From contig NZ_BCVF01000012.1 of the NCBI RefSeq assembly GCF_001591605.1, forward strand, positions 1 to 64,000: a stretch of DNA of 64,000 bases. Reading direction: 5' to 3'. Source of the DNA: Bacillus badius NBRC 15713. Lineage in GTDB: Bacteria > Bacillota > Bacilli > Bacillales > Domibacillaceae. Position numbers and translations under genes: made by a program. Below, piece after piece: positions 17,789-26,998 of the stretch. The notes below the pieces were generated by a model that searched no databases, was not told where the DNA came from, and saw only the letters and a program-made list of their open reading frames with translations. Position 1 is the first letter of the stretch, and every line of letters begins with the position of its first letter.

Positions 17789-18073
17789 CTATTGGTTGTT
17801 GTTTGTTCCGTTCAGATCGATTTTTTTGCATCCTACATATAAGCAGGACAAAACGTCCAGGTTCGGATTTGCTTTAGACAATCCTTTAATATAAGGAGTA
17901 ACCAAATCTTTGAAATCTGCTCCTACTTCTTCTTCTTCAAGAATGCCGTACACATACAGCTTTTTTTCATCGAATAAGAGGGCCAGATTTCCAACGGCTT
18001 TATTATTAGGGTCCACTACATTTAACACTTGAAACTGAGGAGTCATCACCTCAGGTGAAAAGTATATTTGCAA
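17789..18073 (-). CDS. Small protein of unknown function
   Basis: The 94-residue soluble protein starts at TTG 18073 with a good AAAGGAG site eight bases upstream. It looks like a compact alpha/beta domain with several beta strands (IYFSPE, FQVLNVVD, NLALLFDEKKLYVYGILEE). Two cysteines at about 79 and 84 (SCLYVGCKK) could form a disulfide or bind metal. No family is recognised. It follows the MFS gene by 14 bases on the same strand and shares its terminator, so it is probably co-transcribed and may serve the transporter. Confidence 0.75.
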   Translation of the reverse strand: MQIYFSPEVMTPQFQVLNVVDPNNKAVGNLALLFDEKKLYVYGILEEEEVGADFKDLVTPYIKGLSKANPNLDVLSCLYVGCKKIDLNGTNNNQ

Positions 18074-18087
18074 TCTGATCTGCTCCT

Positions 18088-19332
18088 TTACGTAAATTGA
18101 AGTTTTTTAAACAATGTATCGCTTTCCTCCGAAGGTTCTTTTTTACTTACTTTAATAAGGACAAGGCATAAGAGGGCAGCGAGCAGGGTTAAGCCGGCAG
18201 TTGTCAAAAACATGCCTGTCCGCGACCAAACCATTAACGCACTGTAAACGGGCGGGCCGATGGCTACCCCTAAGAACCGGACTGATCCGTACAGAGAGGT
18301 GACAAACCCCCTGCGGTCAGAAGGAACTGACCCGGTAATAAAACTGTTAATACACGGAAGAACAAGTCCGGTGCCGATGCTGCTGATGACGAGAACGGCA
18401 AAAAAGGGAACAAGGCTTTTAAAGAACACCAAGGCCGAAAAAGAAAGGGTCATTAAAAGCAAGCCGATGACAATCAATGATTTCATCAGGCCCATTTTTT
18501 TGCCGATCTTACTGCCTGTTATATAAGAAGTAGTTGTCATGAAGAGCAAAGGAATGGCCAAGATGCCTCCTTTTAGCACGCCATCTATCTTGTAGGTCTT
18601 CTCAAGAATATCGGAAATGTAAAATAAAATTCCAAATAGGGTGAACAAACAAATAGCTCCCGTTAAATAGGCGGCAAATAGCCAGCGCCCTTCCGTTTTA
18701 AAAACAGACACCAGGCCCTTTATATATTGGCCAACGGGCGGCGGTTCTTTTTTTGTTTTCTTTTCTTTAATAAAGAAAATCGTCAGCAAGATCGAGATAA
18801 AGCAAAAAATCGGGAAAACAAAAAATGCTGCGTACCAAAAGAGCAGCGCCACAAGAGAGCCGATAATCGGACTGATGACTTTTCCGAAGCCGTTGGAAGC
18901 TTCAACCAGTCCAAGCACTTTGCTTTGTTCTCCTCCTTTAAATAAATCCCCTGTCAGTGCCATAGCGATCGGTGCAGTGCCGGCAGCGCCAATTCCTTGC
19001 ATGACCCTTCCGGCAAGAATCCATGTATAAGCGTTAGAGAACCAGGCGGCAGCCATTCCTGCCAAAAGCCCTCCCACTCCATACAGAATAAGAGCCGGAA
19101 TAATGACGGCTTTCCTTGAGAAGCGGTCGGATAAGTAGCCTAATATGGGAATCGATAAAGCGGCAGCGATCGAAAACACCGAGATAATCAAGCTTACTTG
19201 AAATTGAGTAATATGGAGCTCTGTTTTCATTTTTGGGAGAACGGGAATCAGCATGGAATTTCCCAAGACAAGAATAAGCGGAATGGAGCCGATCGCAAAA
19301 ATAGTCATGCCTTTTCGTTTCTGCTTTGGCAA
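18088..19332 (-). CDS. Major facilitator superfamily exporter
   Basis: This drug:H+ antiporter-type MFS protein has 12 membrane helices. The family motif between helices 2 and 3 is seen as [10 protein letters not shown], and the motif-C-like region [19 protein letters not shown] lies near helix 5. I place the start at TTG 19332 ([12 protein letters not shown]), which has AGGGGTG at a proper distance and gives 414 residues; the frame extends to GTG 19392. It is divergent from the sulfolactate operon, separated by about 170 bases, which makes a sulfur-compound export role possible. Sequence alone would also allow a multidrug exporter. Confidence 0.85.
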   Translation of the reverse strand: MPKQKRKGMTIFAIGSIPLILVLGNSMLIPVLPKMKTELHITQFQVSLIISVFSIAAALSIPILGYLSDRFSRKAVIIPALILYGVGGLLAGMAAAWFSNAYTWILAGRVMQGIGAAGTAPIAMALTGDLFKGGEQSKVLGLVEASNGFGKVISPIIGSLVALLFWYAAFFVFPIFCFISILLTIFFIKEKKTKKEPPPVGQYIKGLVSVFKTEGRWLFAAYLTGAICLFTLFGILFYISDILEKTYKIDGVLKGGILAIPLLFMTTTSYITGSKIGKKMGLMKSLIVIGLLLMTLSFSALVFFKSLVPFFAVLVISSIGTGLVLPCINSFITGSVPSDRRGFVTSLYGSVRFLGVAIGPPVYSALMVWSRTGMFLTTAGLTLLAALLCLVLIKVSKKEPSEESDTLFKKLQFT

Positions 19333-19500
19333 TGATGTACACCCCTGACTGTTAAGAATATATGCCTTCCTATTGTTTGGATGCCGCTTCACCTTTATGC
19401 AAGATAATCGTCTAATTTCCGTGGGGAAAAGCCCATTATCTACACGTTTACCCAGTTTTTGAATAGTCTATCTTAGAAAAATAGAGGAGGCCCATTCCCT

Positions 19501-20271
19501 ATGGAATTTTTAGAATTGCCGAAAAGAACGGCAGGAAACAGAACGTACGGCTTAACTTCAATTATTGATTTAGGCACCCCGTTAGAAGAGCTGAAAAGCA
19601 TTTTACATGATTACGCTCCCCTGATTGATATCGCTAAATTGGGCTTCGGCTCGGCTTACGTAACCCCAAACTTAAAAAAGAAAGTCGACCTCTATAAACA
19701 GCATGACATCCATCCTTATTTTGGAGGCACGCTGTTTGAAAAATGCTACTACCAGAATAAAATTCCGGAGTACCTGGCCAGCTTGCGCGATTTCGGCATT
19801 GATTACATTGAAGTCTCAAACGGGACGCTGAATATTCCATTGCAGGAACGGCTTGACCTTATTTCCCGAATAAAAAAAGATTTTCGCGTCATTGCAGAGG
19901 TGGGCTCTAAAGATTCCAGCCAGGAAATGGCTGTCTCACAATGGAAAGATGAAATGAAGCAATTGCTTGAGGCAGGCTGCCAATATGTGATTACAGAAGG
20001 AAGAGACTCCGGCACAGCGGGCATTTATGAGAAAAACGGCAATATTAAATGCAACTTGATCAGTGAATTAATCCAAGACATCGACAGCAAAAAAATCATT
20101 TTTGAGGCGCCTACTCCTAAGCATCAAATGTATTTTATTAAAGAGATTGGAGCAAATGTAAATTTAGGCAATGTGAAAATTAACGACGTGCTGGTTTTGG
20201 AAGCCCAACGGCGCGGGCTGAGAAGCGAGACTTTTTATTTGGAGGATAGTGAATGCAAATTACCCTTATAA
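19501..20271 (+). CDS. yitD: Phosphosulfolactate synthase (ComA/YitD)
   Basis: The 256-residue protein is a ComA-family TIM-barrel enzyme that adds sulfite to phosphoenolpyruvate to give (2R)-phospho-3-sulfolactate. Family features include the Lys in IAKLGFGSAY, GGTLFEKCY, YIEVSNGT, EVGSK, and the glutamate-rich ITEGRDSGTAGIY and FEAPTPKHQ segments. Length is normal. The start follows AGAGGAGG. In archaea this pathway makes coenzyme M; in Bacillus it makes sulfolactate stored in spores. The next gene overlaps its end by 19 bases. All downstream genes supply sulfite, so this enzyme is probably the sink of the operon. Confidence 0.93.
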   Translation: MEFLELPKRTAGNRTYGLTSIIDLGTPLEELKSILHDYAPLIDIAKLGFGSAYVTPNLKKKVDLYKQHDIHPYFGGTLFEKCYYQNKIPEYLASLRDFGIDYIEVSNGTLNIPLQERLDLISRIKKDFRVIAEVGSKDSSQEMAVSQWKDEMKQLLEAGCQYVITEGRDSGTAGIYEKNGNIKCNLISELIQDIDSKKIIFEAPTPKHQMYFIKEIGANVNLGNVKINDVLVLEAQRRGLRSETFYLEDSECKLPL

Positions 20272-20786
20272 GACATTTGCCAACGGAATGGAACAAACAG
20301 CAAAAGCTGCAAGGGAGAAGAGATGTCGAACTTGCGCCATTAACGGAGGCTTCCTGGCAGGGCGTCCTGCAGAATAGGCTTCTGCTTGACAAATTAGCGC
20401 CATTTGATGAGGTGCTCGCTAGTACGATGAAGCGGACCCAACAAACTGCGCAAATTTATGGCTATCCATTTACAGTCGAGCCTTTGCTGGATGAATTAGA
20501 CTTTGGGCCATTCGAAGGTCTTTCCAAGGAGAAGCTTTATGAATACTGTGGAAAAAAGTGGATGGATCATCCGGAAGAATTAATCCTGGGAGAAAGCGTG
20601 GCAAATTTGAAAAGACGGATTGTTTTATTTTTGGAGAAGTACAGGGACCGGCAAAATATACTAGCATTCGGCCATGGCACCTGGATAAGAGCCGCGATCT
20701 CTTATTGCTACTCTGGGGATATCAATCATATGAACAAAATAACCGTTCAAAATAACGAATGCGTCATTTTGAATTTTCACGTTTAG
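20253..20786 (+). CDS. Histidine phosphatase superfamily protein, candidate phosphosulfolactate phosphatase
   Basis: The 177-residue protein belongs to the histidine phosphatase (phosphoglycerate mutase-like) superfamily. The phosphohistidine motif reads LIRHLPTEW, with Arg7 and His8 and a Leu where RHG would have Gly. Arg61 in STMKRTQQT, Glu81 in ELDFGPFEG and His141 in FGHGTWIR complete the catalytic set. A GGAGG site precedes the ATG, which overlaps the end of yitD. The B. subtilis yit cluster has a ComB-type 2-phosphosulfolactate phosphatase (YitC) in this function, and no ComB homologue is in this window. I infer that this enzyme removes the phosphate instead. Another substrate cannot be excluded. 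Confidence 0.85.
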   Translation: MQITLIRHLPTEWNKQQKLQGRRDVELAPLTEASWQGVLQNRLLLDKLAPFDEVLASTMKRTQQTAQIYGYPFTVEPLLDELDFGPFEGLSKEKLYEYCGKKWMDHPEELILGESVANLKRRIVLFLEKYRDRQNILAFGHGTWIRAAISYCYSGDINHMNKITVQNNECVILNFHV

Positions 20787-20803
20787 GCACAGCGGGGAAA
20801 GAA

Positions 20804-21529
20804 ATGGGGGAAAAGCTGGTGGCAGAGCCGTTAACCTATGACAAGTGGGACGAAAAAAAAGCAAGAGAAGTGTTAGAAGGCCAGTCTGACTGTTTAGACG
20901 TATTGAAGTGGGCTTTCCATGAATATGGGCAGGATATCGTCTATGCCTGCAGCTTTGGAGCGGAAGGAATCGTGTTGATCGATTTGATTGCCAAGGTAAA
21001 CAAGCAGGCCGAAATTGTTTTTCTCGATACAGGGCTGCATTTTCCGGAAACATACGAGCTGATTGACAAGGTGCAGGAGCGTTATCCATCGCTTTTCATA
21101 AAGAAGGTGAAACCGGCAATGACGGTACAGGAGCAAGCCAAAGAGCACGGAGAAGAATTATGGAAACACGATCCTAACCTTTGCTGCCATTTGAGAAAGG
21201 TGGCTCCTCTGCAGGAGGCATTAAAGGATGCCAAAGCGTGGATCTCAGGGCTTCGAAGAGAGCAGTCTCCGTCCAGAAGTCATGTTGAGTATATCAATAA
21301 AGATGAAAAGTTTCATAAGATAAAGGTTTGTCCGCTTATTCACTGGACGTGGGAAGAGATTATGACCTATCTCCATGTTCATCAGCTGCCTTATAATCCG
21401 CTGCATGATAAAGGGTTTCCAAGTATCGGGTGCACGCCGTGTACGGAGGCAATTTCAGAGAATGATGGATCCCGGGCTGGCAGATGGGCTGGGCGCCCAA
21501 AAACAGAATGCGGCCTTCATCAAGATTAA
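20804..21529 (+). CDS. yitB: APS/PAPS reductase (CysH family)
   Basis: The 241-residue enzyme reduces adenylyl-sulfate or phosphoadenylyl-sulfate to sulfite. The start at 20804 lies after GGGGAAAG; the open frame from 20759 overlaps the previous gene. Cys127-Cys128 and Cys210-Cys213 are the four ligands of a [4Fe-4S] cluster, typical of APS reductases and Bacillus CysH, and Cys236 in KTECGLH is the catalytic cysteine. The nucleotide-binding CSFGAEG lies at 49-55. It sits between the phosphatase and sat. No sulfite reductase gene is present, so its sulfite is probably used by YitD. Confidence 0.92.
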   Translation: MGEKLVAEPLTYDKWDEKKAREVLEGQSDCLDVLKWAFHEYGQDIVYACSFGAEGIVLIDLIAKVNKQAEIVFLDTGLHFPETYELIDKVQERYPSLFIKKVKPAMTVQEQAKEHGEELWKHDPNLCCHLRKVAPLQEALKDAKAWISGLRREQSPSRSHVEYINKDEKFHKIKVCPLIHWTWEEIMTYLHVHQLPYNPLHDKGFPSIGCTPCTEAISENDGSRAGRWAGRPKTECGLHQD

Positions 21530-21554
21530 AAAGCACATATCGGAGGGAAGAAAT

Positions 21555-22703
21555 GTGGGAGAACAAGCGCCGCATGGCGGCAAATTAGTCAATCGGGTGA
21601 ACTTGCGCTGCCCGGTTGATGCTTCACTTCACTCTATTGAGTTGAGTCCTTTAGAGCTGAGTGATTTGGAGTTAATCGCAAATGGAGCCTACAGTCCTCT
21701 AGAGGGATTTATGGGAAAGGCTGATTACGAAGCGGTTGTTGATCATATGAGACTGGAGAACGGGATTCCCTGGTCATTGCCTATTACATTGGCCGTAGAT
21801 GAACAGCGAGCGATGAGGCTTAGAAATGGAGAAATGGTCAATCTTGTTCACAAAGGCGCCATTTATGGTGTAATGACGATTGAGGAGCTGTTTTTCCCGG
21901 ATAAAAAAGCCGAAGCTGATAAGGTCTATCAAACGGCTGATTTGAATCATCCAGGAGTGAAAAAATTGTTTGCGCGGCCGGAAGTCTATGTAGCCGGTCC
22001 AATTACTCTTGTAAAAAGGCCGGAGAAAAGCAAATTTACCCGCTATTATTTAGATCCTGCAGAAACGAGAAAGAAATTTCAAGAGCTTGGATGGGAAAGC
22101 ATTGTTGGTTTTCAAACACGCAATCCTGTACATCGAGCCCACGAGTATATTCAAAAAACGGCATTGGAAACAGTAGATGGCCTTTTTTTGAATCCTCTTG
22201 TCGGCGAAACGAAAGCGGACGATATTCCGAGTGAAATTCGCATGGAAAGCTATGAGGTGCTTTTGAACAATTATTATCCGAAAGACCGGGTGTTTCTAGC
22301 GGTTTTTCCGGCGGCCATGCGCTATGCTGGCCCGCGGGAAGCTATTTTTCACGCCATTGTCCGGAAAAACTTCGGCTGCACACATTTTATTGTCGGCCGG
22401 GATCATGCAGGCGTAGGCAGTTATTATGGCACGTATGATGCCCAAAAGATATTCAGTTATTTTGAAGAGGGAGAACTCGGGATTAAGCCGCTGTTTTTTG
22501 AGCATAGCTTCTATTGCAAAAAGTGTGCAAATATGGCATCTGAAAAAACGTGTCCTCATGGGGAAGAGGAGCATGTTATTCTCTCGGGAACGGCCGTTCG
22601 GCAAATGCTGAAAAATGGAGAGCATCCGCCCCAAGAGTTCAGCCGGCCGGAAGTGATTGATACCTTGATCAAAGGCATGAAGAAAGCTTATACAAAAATA
22701 TAA
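21555..22703 (+). CDS. sat: Sulfate adenylyltransferase (ATP sulfurylase)
   Basis: Sat makes APS from ATP and sulfate. The start is GTG 21555 after CGGAGGGA (21541-21548), giving 382 residues, the usual Bacillus length. The frame is open 60 codons further upstream, but that part overlaps yitB and is not conserved. Signatures are [14 protein letters not shown] with the HxxH nucleotide site and [10 protein letters not shown]. The gene is 25 bases after yitB and 12 bases before cysC, in one operon. It supplies APS to the kinase or the reductase. Confidence 0.95.
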   Translation: MGEQAPHGGKLVNRVNLRCPVDASLHSIELSPLELSDLELIANGAYSPLEGFMGKADYEAVVDHMRLENGIPWSLPITLAVDEQRAMRLRNGEMVNLVHKGAIYGVMTIEELFFPDKKAEADKVYQTADLNHPGVKKLFARPEVYVAGPITLVKRPEKSKFTRYYLDPAETRKKFQELGWESIVGFQTRNPVHRAHEYIQKTALETVDGLFLNPLVGETKADDIPSEIRMESYEVLLNNYYPKDRVFLAVFPAAMRYAGPREAIFHAIVRKNFGCTHFIVGRDHAGVGSYYGTYDAQKIFSYFEEGELGIKPLFFEHSFYCKKCANMASEKTCPHGEEEHVILSGTAVRQMLKNGEHPPQEFSRPEVIDTLIKGMKKAYTKI

Positions 22704-22715
22704 AGGATGTAGAGT

Positions 22716-23315
22716 ATGGGAAAAGCTGATCACATCACTTGGCATCATGCAGCGGTAACGAAAGAAAAGCGCCACCTTTTAAACGGGCATAAAAGCTGTG
22801 TGTTATGGTTTACCGGGCTATCCGGCTCTGGCAAATCAACGGTGGCCAATGCAGTGGATGAAGCGCTGTTTCAGCGGCAATGCCACAGCTATGTGCTCGA
22901 CGGGGACAATATCCGCCACGGATTAAATCAGGATTTAAGCTTCCAAGCAAGGGACCGGAAAGAAAACATCCGCCGAATAGGAGAAGTGGCAAAGTTGTTT
23001 GTCGATAGCGGCCAAATTGTTTCTTCCGCTTTTATCTCTCCTTTCCGGGAGGACCGGCAGCTTGTCAGGAATATGTTTCAGCCAGATGAATTTATTGAAG
23101 TGCATATCCATTGCCCTATTCACATTTGCGAGGAACGTGATCCGAAGGGGTTATATGAAAAGGCGAGAAAAGGAGTCATCCCTAATTTTACAGGCATTAC
23201 TTCTCCTTATGAGCCTCCTGATCATCCTGAGATTGTCATTGAGACGGATCAACTGTCCATTGAGCAAGCAGTGCAGAAAGTCATCACGTACTTAACAGAA
23301 AAGAAGATCCTGTAA
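22716..23315 (+). CDS. cysC: Adenylyl-sulfate kinase
   Basis: CysC phosphorylates APS to PAPS. The 199-residue protein has the P-loop GLSGSGKST at residues 34-42, then [10 protein letters not shown], and the Phe/Ile-rich segment [13 protein letters not shown] that binds APS. It closes the operon, ending inside a terminator hairpin. Its presence means PAPS can be made, even though the reductase has the [4Fe-4S] motif that permits direct use of APS. Confidence 0.94.
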   Translation: MGKADHITWHHAAVTKEKRHLLNGHKSCVLWFTGLSGSGKSTVANAVDEALFQRQCHSYVLDGDNIRHGLNQDLSFQARDRKENIRRIGEVAKLFVDSGQIVSSAFISPFREDRQLVRNMFQPDEFIEVHIHCPIHICEERDPKGLYEKARKGVIPNFTGITSPYEPPDHPEIVIETDQLSIEQAVQKVITYLTEKKIL

Positions 23316-23335
23316 GGCGGATCTTCTTTTATTTT
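23299..23335. terminator. Bidirectional terminator, cysC and yitE
   Basis: AAGAAGATCC (23301-23310) pairs with GGATCTTCTT (23319-23328). The stem contains the cysC stop codon and part of the end of the convergent gene; T runs occur on both sides. Confidence 0.88.
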
Positions 23336-23946
23336 CGTCTCCAATGGGGAGAGAGCACACTGACTTTCCGGAAGCGGAAGGCATAAATATAATCAATAAT
23401 GCTGGTAGAGAAAAACTGGCAAATAACAGCATAAATCACAATTTTATAATCAATGATCAGGGAAGTGAGCAGAAAAATAAACAAATTAATGCCCATCATG
23501 ACCTTCCCTGGACTCCAGTTTTTATAAGAGGCAATCATCAACGCCGGGATGACCATTCCTCCGCTTGAAGCTCCTACTCGAATCAGGAGACCGACGCCGA
23601 TACCGAAAAGAATACTGCCCGCTAACATATCGAAAAAAATGTGGACATGCACATGGGGAATTTGATACGTCAGAATACTGATCGTCGTGGAAGTCACTGC
23701 TACTGAGGTAATTGTCCGAAAAGTCCAGGTAAAGCCGAAATAATTCAATGCAAACAGCAAGAAAAACGCATTGGCCAGCCATAAAGAAAAGCCGAGGGGG
23801 AAATGGAACCAATGATTCATCAGGAGAGCCAGACCCGCAGCTCCGCCAGAGGGGATGGAGTGTGGAAACAAGAATAAAGACATGGCCATCCCTTGCAAGC
23901 AAGCACCGGCGAATAAGTAGAAGTAGATTAACAACAGTTTTCTCAT
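23329..23946 (-). CDS. yitE: YitT/YitE-family membrane protein
   Basis: The 205-residue protein has five or six membrane helices and the family motif SIPSGGAAGLALLMNHW near the start, matching the DUF161 (YitT) family. In B. subtilis yitE lies next to the sulfolactate genes yitA-D, so the linkage is kept here although the gene is convergent. It may carry sulfolactate or sulfite, but no member's substrate is firmly known to me. Unlike the C-terminally extended YitT proteins, it lacks the soluble DUF2179 domain. Its own ribosome-binding site is weak, and a short upstream ORF with a strong site ends in an ATGA overlap with its start. Confidence 0.85.
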   Translation of the reverse strand: MRKLLLIYFYLFAGACLQGMAMSLFLFPHSIPSGGAAGLALLMNHWFHFPLGFSLWLANAFFLLFALNYFGFTWTFRTITSVAVTSTTISILTYQIPHVHVHIFFDMLAGSILFGIGVGLLIRVGASSGGMVIPALMIASYKNWSPGKVMMGINLFIFLLTSLIIDYKIVIYAVICQFFSTSIIDYIYAFRFRKVSVLSPHWRRK

Positions 23947-23990
23947 AAGGGTTCCAATACATCCTTTACATTACTTTGTCTAATCTCCAT
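23943..23990 (-). CDS. Possible 15-residue leader peptide before yitE
   Basis: On the minus strand, GGGAGGAG lies seven to eight bases before ATG 23990. The ORF MEIRQSNVKDVLEPL ends with a TGA that overlaps the yitE ATG (ATGA). The strong site and exact overlap suggest translational coupling to yitE, which has no good site of its own. A sequencing frameshift joining it to yitE is the alternative. Confidence 0.4.
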   Translation of the reverse strand: MEIRQSNVKDVLEPL

Positions 23991-24102
23991 ATAGACTCCT
24001 CCCAAAAGACTTTCTCTCCTTGTCCATTTTATGAGAGGCGAAAAAGGAATATGTTTGATTCCGGAAATGTGGTTTTCCAGCCGCATGAAAAGACAATACA
24101 GC

Positions 24103-24150
24103 AAAAGGCGCCTCAACTGGACAAAGGGCATAGAGTCCAATCGAGGCACC
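24103..24150 (-). terminator. Terminator of the ABC transporter operon
   Basis: On the minus strand GGTGCCTC pairs with GAGGCGCC, with an inner GGAC/GTCC stem, followed by TTTT. Confidence 0.85.
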
Positions 24151-24154
24151 TTGT

Positions 24155-26161
24155 TTATTTTACAATGCGCTTATAACCTGAATAGGTTGCTAGGAAGTAG
24201 CCGCCATACACGGTAATAATAATGAGCCCGGTCAACAGGGAGGACAGCAGAACATTTCCGCCTCCTGCGACCATAATCTCTTTATTCACCACTTGAACAC
24301 CAAAAATGGAGTGGAGGATGGCCAGAGAAAGAGGCATCATGAAATAAATAAAAATTTGTCTGAAGATCGCTTTGTTGATGCCTTTTTTCGTCACGCCGAT
24401 TTTCTTCAATACCGTATATCTTTCGGCGTTGTCGCTTGCTTCCGAGAGCTGCTGCAAGGCAAGCACAGCGGCGCTGGAAATTAAGAAGATAATTCCAAGG
24501 TAGATGCCGATGAAGACGGTAATGGCCGATGCACCCGTATAGGTTTCATGCACCATTGTTTTCGTGGCACCGCTTAATGTAAAGCCCTGTTCTTTTTGCA
24601 GCTGGCCGCGCATCGAGGCACTCAGCAGTTTGTACAGGTAATCATTTTTGGCACGCTCGCCGCCGTCATACTGGATATTTGTGATGGAATGGAGCGGCTT
24701 CATCGAGACAGCTGCTTGATCAGGCACCACCGCTGTTAAGAACTCCAATCCTTTAAAATCCGTCGAGGACGCAAAATCAATCACATTTCCGGCAATAGAG
24801 TAGGTTTGGCCATTCAATTTAATCGTTTTCGTTTCCCGGGTGAAGCGTTTAAATGTGTCTTTAAAGGTGCTCCCGGCACTGGATAATAGGAGAACCTCAT
24901 TGTCTTTTGTCTTCACCGGCTTTTTCCCTTGCATGGCGGCAATTGCTTCATAATCGGAACGGGCAATAGCCGTCACGTAAGTCTGATCAAAGTGGTCAAC
25001 GAGCGGCTCGCTGCTTTTATCCTTGTAAGGAAGCAAAAGCGGCTTTAACGATTGATCCGTTTGATAGCGAGTGAAGCGGTGCGTTTCTCCATAACTGTCC
25101 AAGTCCAGCCCCAGCTTCTGTTCAGCCTGGCGGATATCCTTGATGGATGAGTTTTCTTCAATGAACAAGCCTACGCTGGCATCAAACGGTGTGGCTGCTT
25201 CTAAATCGCGGTTCATCGCATCCTTTAGGCTGAAGCCGCTGGAAAGGACGCCGATTGTGAAGAAGAGCATTAAACAAATAATTGTCATGGACAAGAAGGT
25301 CGTGTTGACTTTGCTGTTAATTTGCCGCAGCACAAAAATATTGATGTCTTTAAAGTAAATGTTTTTTGATTGCTGGATAATATTTAAAGCGAACCCTGAC
25401 AATGACATGAAAAACAGCAGGGTGCCAAACGAGCCGAGTCCTACGCATGTCCAGACAAGCGCCGTGCTTTCCATCAAGCCGTATTTCAGCATGACTCCGT
25501 AAGCGATACCCAAAATGAGGAGCGACAAAATAAACAGCATGACTGAAACAGCCGTTTTTCGCACCTTTAATTGCTCATTTTTTCTTGCCGCTGTTAATAA
25601 ATCGATTAATTTATATCTTGAGATGACAATGCTGTTAAACACCATGACCAGTAAATAAATGATGCCAAAATAAAGAACGGTTTTCAGCATGGCATCATTC
25701 GAAAAAACGAACGCATAACCGGTAAAATCAACATCAAACATGGAAGCTGTCAGCAGGGATAGCCCTTGCGAAATAAATACACCGGCTGCCAAGCCTGCCG
25801 CCAATGACAGAATGCCGACAACGAGAGTCTCCGTAACAAGGAGCCGGGAGATCTTATATTTGCCCATGCCGAGCGTCATATATAAGCCGAGCTCTTTCTT
25901 TCGCCGCTTGATTAAGAAATTATTGGCAAAGATAATCAAAAAGCCGAGAATAACAGAAACGAAAATGGAAACAAAGGAAAGCAGCTGTTTCAATGTTTTA
26001 ATCATATCTGACTGACTTGCCGATAAATCCTGCATCGCTTCCTGATCAGCAACTGAGTTAAAGCTATAGAAAATACAAACCGCGAAGGTCAAGGTCAGAA
26101 AGTAAATGAAATAATCTTTAAAGCTTCGTTTGACGTTGCGAAGCGATAGCTTAAAAAACAT
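24155..26161 (-). CDS. BceB-type ABC transporter permease
   Basis: The 668-residue permease has ten membrane helices in the Bce layout: four pairs of FtsX-like helices at 15-310, a large extracellular domain at about 315-530 between helices VII and VIII, and three helices at the end. This extracellular domain recognises peptide antibiotics. With the ATPase it frees lipid II-cycle targets from drugs such as bacitracin and also signals flux to the sensor kinase, which cannot detect the drug alone. Its start overlaps the ATPase gene by 11 bases. Which peptide is recognised (BceAB, PsdAB or YxdLM type) cannot be told from sequence. Confidence 0.92.
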   Translation of the reverse strand: MFFKLSLRNVKRSFKDYFIYFLTLTFAVCIFYSFNSVADQEAMQDLSASQSDMIKTLKQLLSFVSIFVSVILGFLIIFANNFLIKRRKKELGLYMTLGMGKYKISRLLVTETLVVGILSLAAGLAAGVFISQGLSLLTASMFDVDFTGYAFVFSNDAMLKTVLYFGIIYLLVMVFNSIVISRYKLIDLLTAARKNEQLKVRKTAVSVMLFILSLLILGIAYGVMLKYGLMESTALVWTCVGLGSFGTLLFFMSLSGFALNIIQQSKNIYFKDINIFVLRQINSKVNTTFLSMTIICLMLFFTIGVLSSGFSLKDAMNRDLEAATPFDASVGLFIEENSSIKDIRQAEQKLGLDLDSYGETHRFTRYQTDQSLKPLLLPYKDKSSEPLVDHFDQTYVTAIARSDYEAIAAMQGKKPVKTKDNEVLLLSSAGSTFKDTFKRFTRETKTIKLNGQTYSIAGNVIDFASSTDFKGLEFLTAVVPDQAAVSMKPLHSITNIQYDGGERAKNDYLYKLLSASMRGQLQKEQGFTLSGATKTMVHETYTGASAITVFIGIYLGIIFLISSAAVLALQQLSEASDNAERYTVLKKIGVTKKGINKAIFRQIFIYFMMPLSLAILHSIFGVQVVNKEIMVAGGGNVLLSSLLTGLIIITVYGGYFLATYSGYKRIVK

Positions 26162-26927
26162 TATTCGTGTCGCCTCCTAAAAGGGTGACTACTTCGATAA
26201 TCCGGCTGAAAAACTCCTTGCGTGAATCAGTGCCTCTGATCAGCTCGTTAAAGACTTTGCCGTCTTTAATAAATAAAATGCGCTTGGCATAACTCGCTGT
26301 AAAAGCATCATGCGTGACCATTAGGATGGTCGCTTGCATTTCGTCATTCAGCTTCTCAAATGCATCCAGCAGAAGCCGGGAGGATTTTGAATCCAGCGCC
26401 CCGGTTGGCTCATCCGCCAGAATAATCGAGGGGTTAGTTACGATGGCTCGCGCGGAAGCAACGCGCTGCTTTTGGCCGCCTGACATTTGATAAGGAAATT
26501 TGTTTAATACAGAGGTGATTTCCAGCTTGGCGGCCGCTTTTTCTACAAGCTGCGTAATTTCACTCGGGTTTCGCCCCTGAATGGTCAAGGCAATCGCAAT
26601 ATTTTCAAAACCGGTCAGCGTATCCAGCAGGTTGAAATCCTGGAAGATGAAGCCGAGCTCATCCCGCCGAAATTTCTCCAGCCTTCCCCCCTTTAACTGG
26701 GTGATGTCGGTGCCGTTAATTTGAATATTTCCAGTCGTGACATGATCGATGGTGGAAATACAGTTCAGCAAGGTTGTTTTCCCGCTTCCGGACGGCCCCA
26801 TAATGCCGACAAACTCGCCTTTTTCGATTGAGAAGCTAATATTATCGATTGCTTTGGTCACATTCCCTTTATTGCCAAAGTATTTTTCAATTTGTTCAAC
26901 TCTTAACACGGAATCCAATTTTGCCAC
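26151..26927 (-). CDS. BceA-type ABC transporter ATPase
   Basis: The 258-residue ATPase has Walker A GPSGSGKTT near residue 44, the signature MSGGQKQRV, and Walker B IILADEPTGALD. This is the MacB/LolD-type fold used with FtsX-like permeases. The start GTG 26927 lies very close to its AAAGGAG site, and TTG 26918 would give better spacing. It is followed by the permease. A BceR-type palindrome lies upstream at 26999-27012, so the pair is likely induced by the neighbouring two-component system. Confidence 0.93.
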   Translation of the reverse strand: MAKLDSVLRVEQIEKYFGNKGNVTKAIDNISFSIEKGEFVGIMGPSGSGKTTLLNCISTIDHVTTGNIQINGTDITQLKGGRLEKFRRDELGFIFQDFNLLDTLTGFENIAIALTIQGRNPSEITQLVEKAAAKLEITSVLNKFPYQMSGGQKQRVASARAIVTNPSIILADEPTGALDSKSSRLLLDAFEKLNDEMQATILMVTHDAFTASYAKRILFIKDGKVFNELIRGTDSRKEFFSRIIEVVTLLGGDTNNVF

Positions 26928-26998
26928 GCTCCTTTGTATGATACGTTCAGTGTACCGCTTTTAAAGGGAGGGACATATTGCTTTGCGTTGCAAAAGCC

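Noticed and set aside
20661-21089. 142-residue minus-strand ORF across the phosphatase and reductase genes
   Set aside because: It covers two conserved plus-strand genes and has no family features.
21375-21554. 60-residue N-terminal extension of ATP sulfurylase
   Set aside because: It overlaps the reductase gene, and GTG 21555 has a strong ribosome-binding site and gives the family length.
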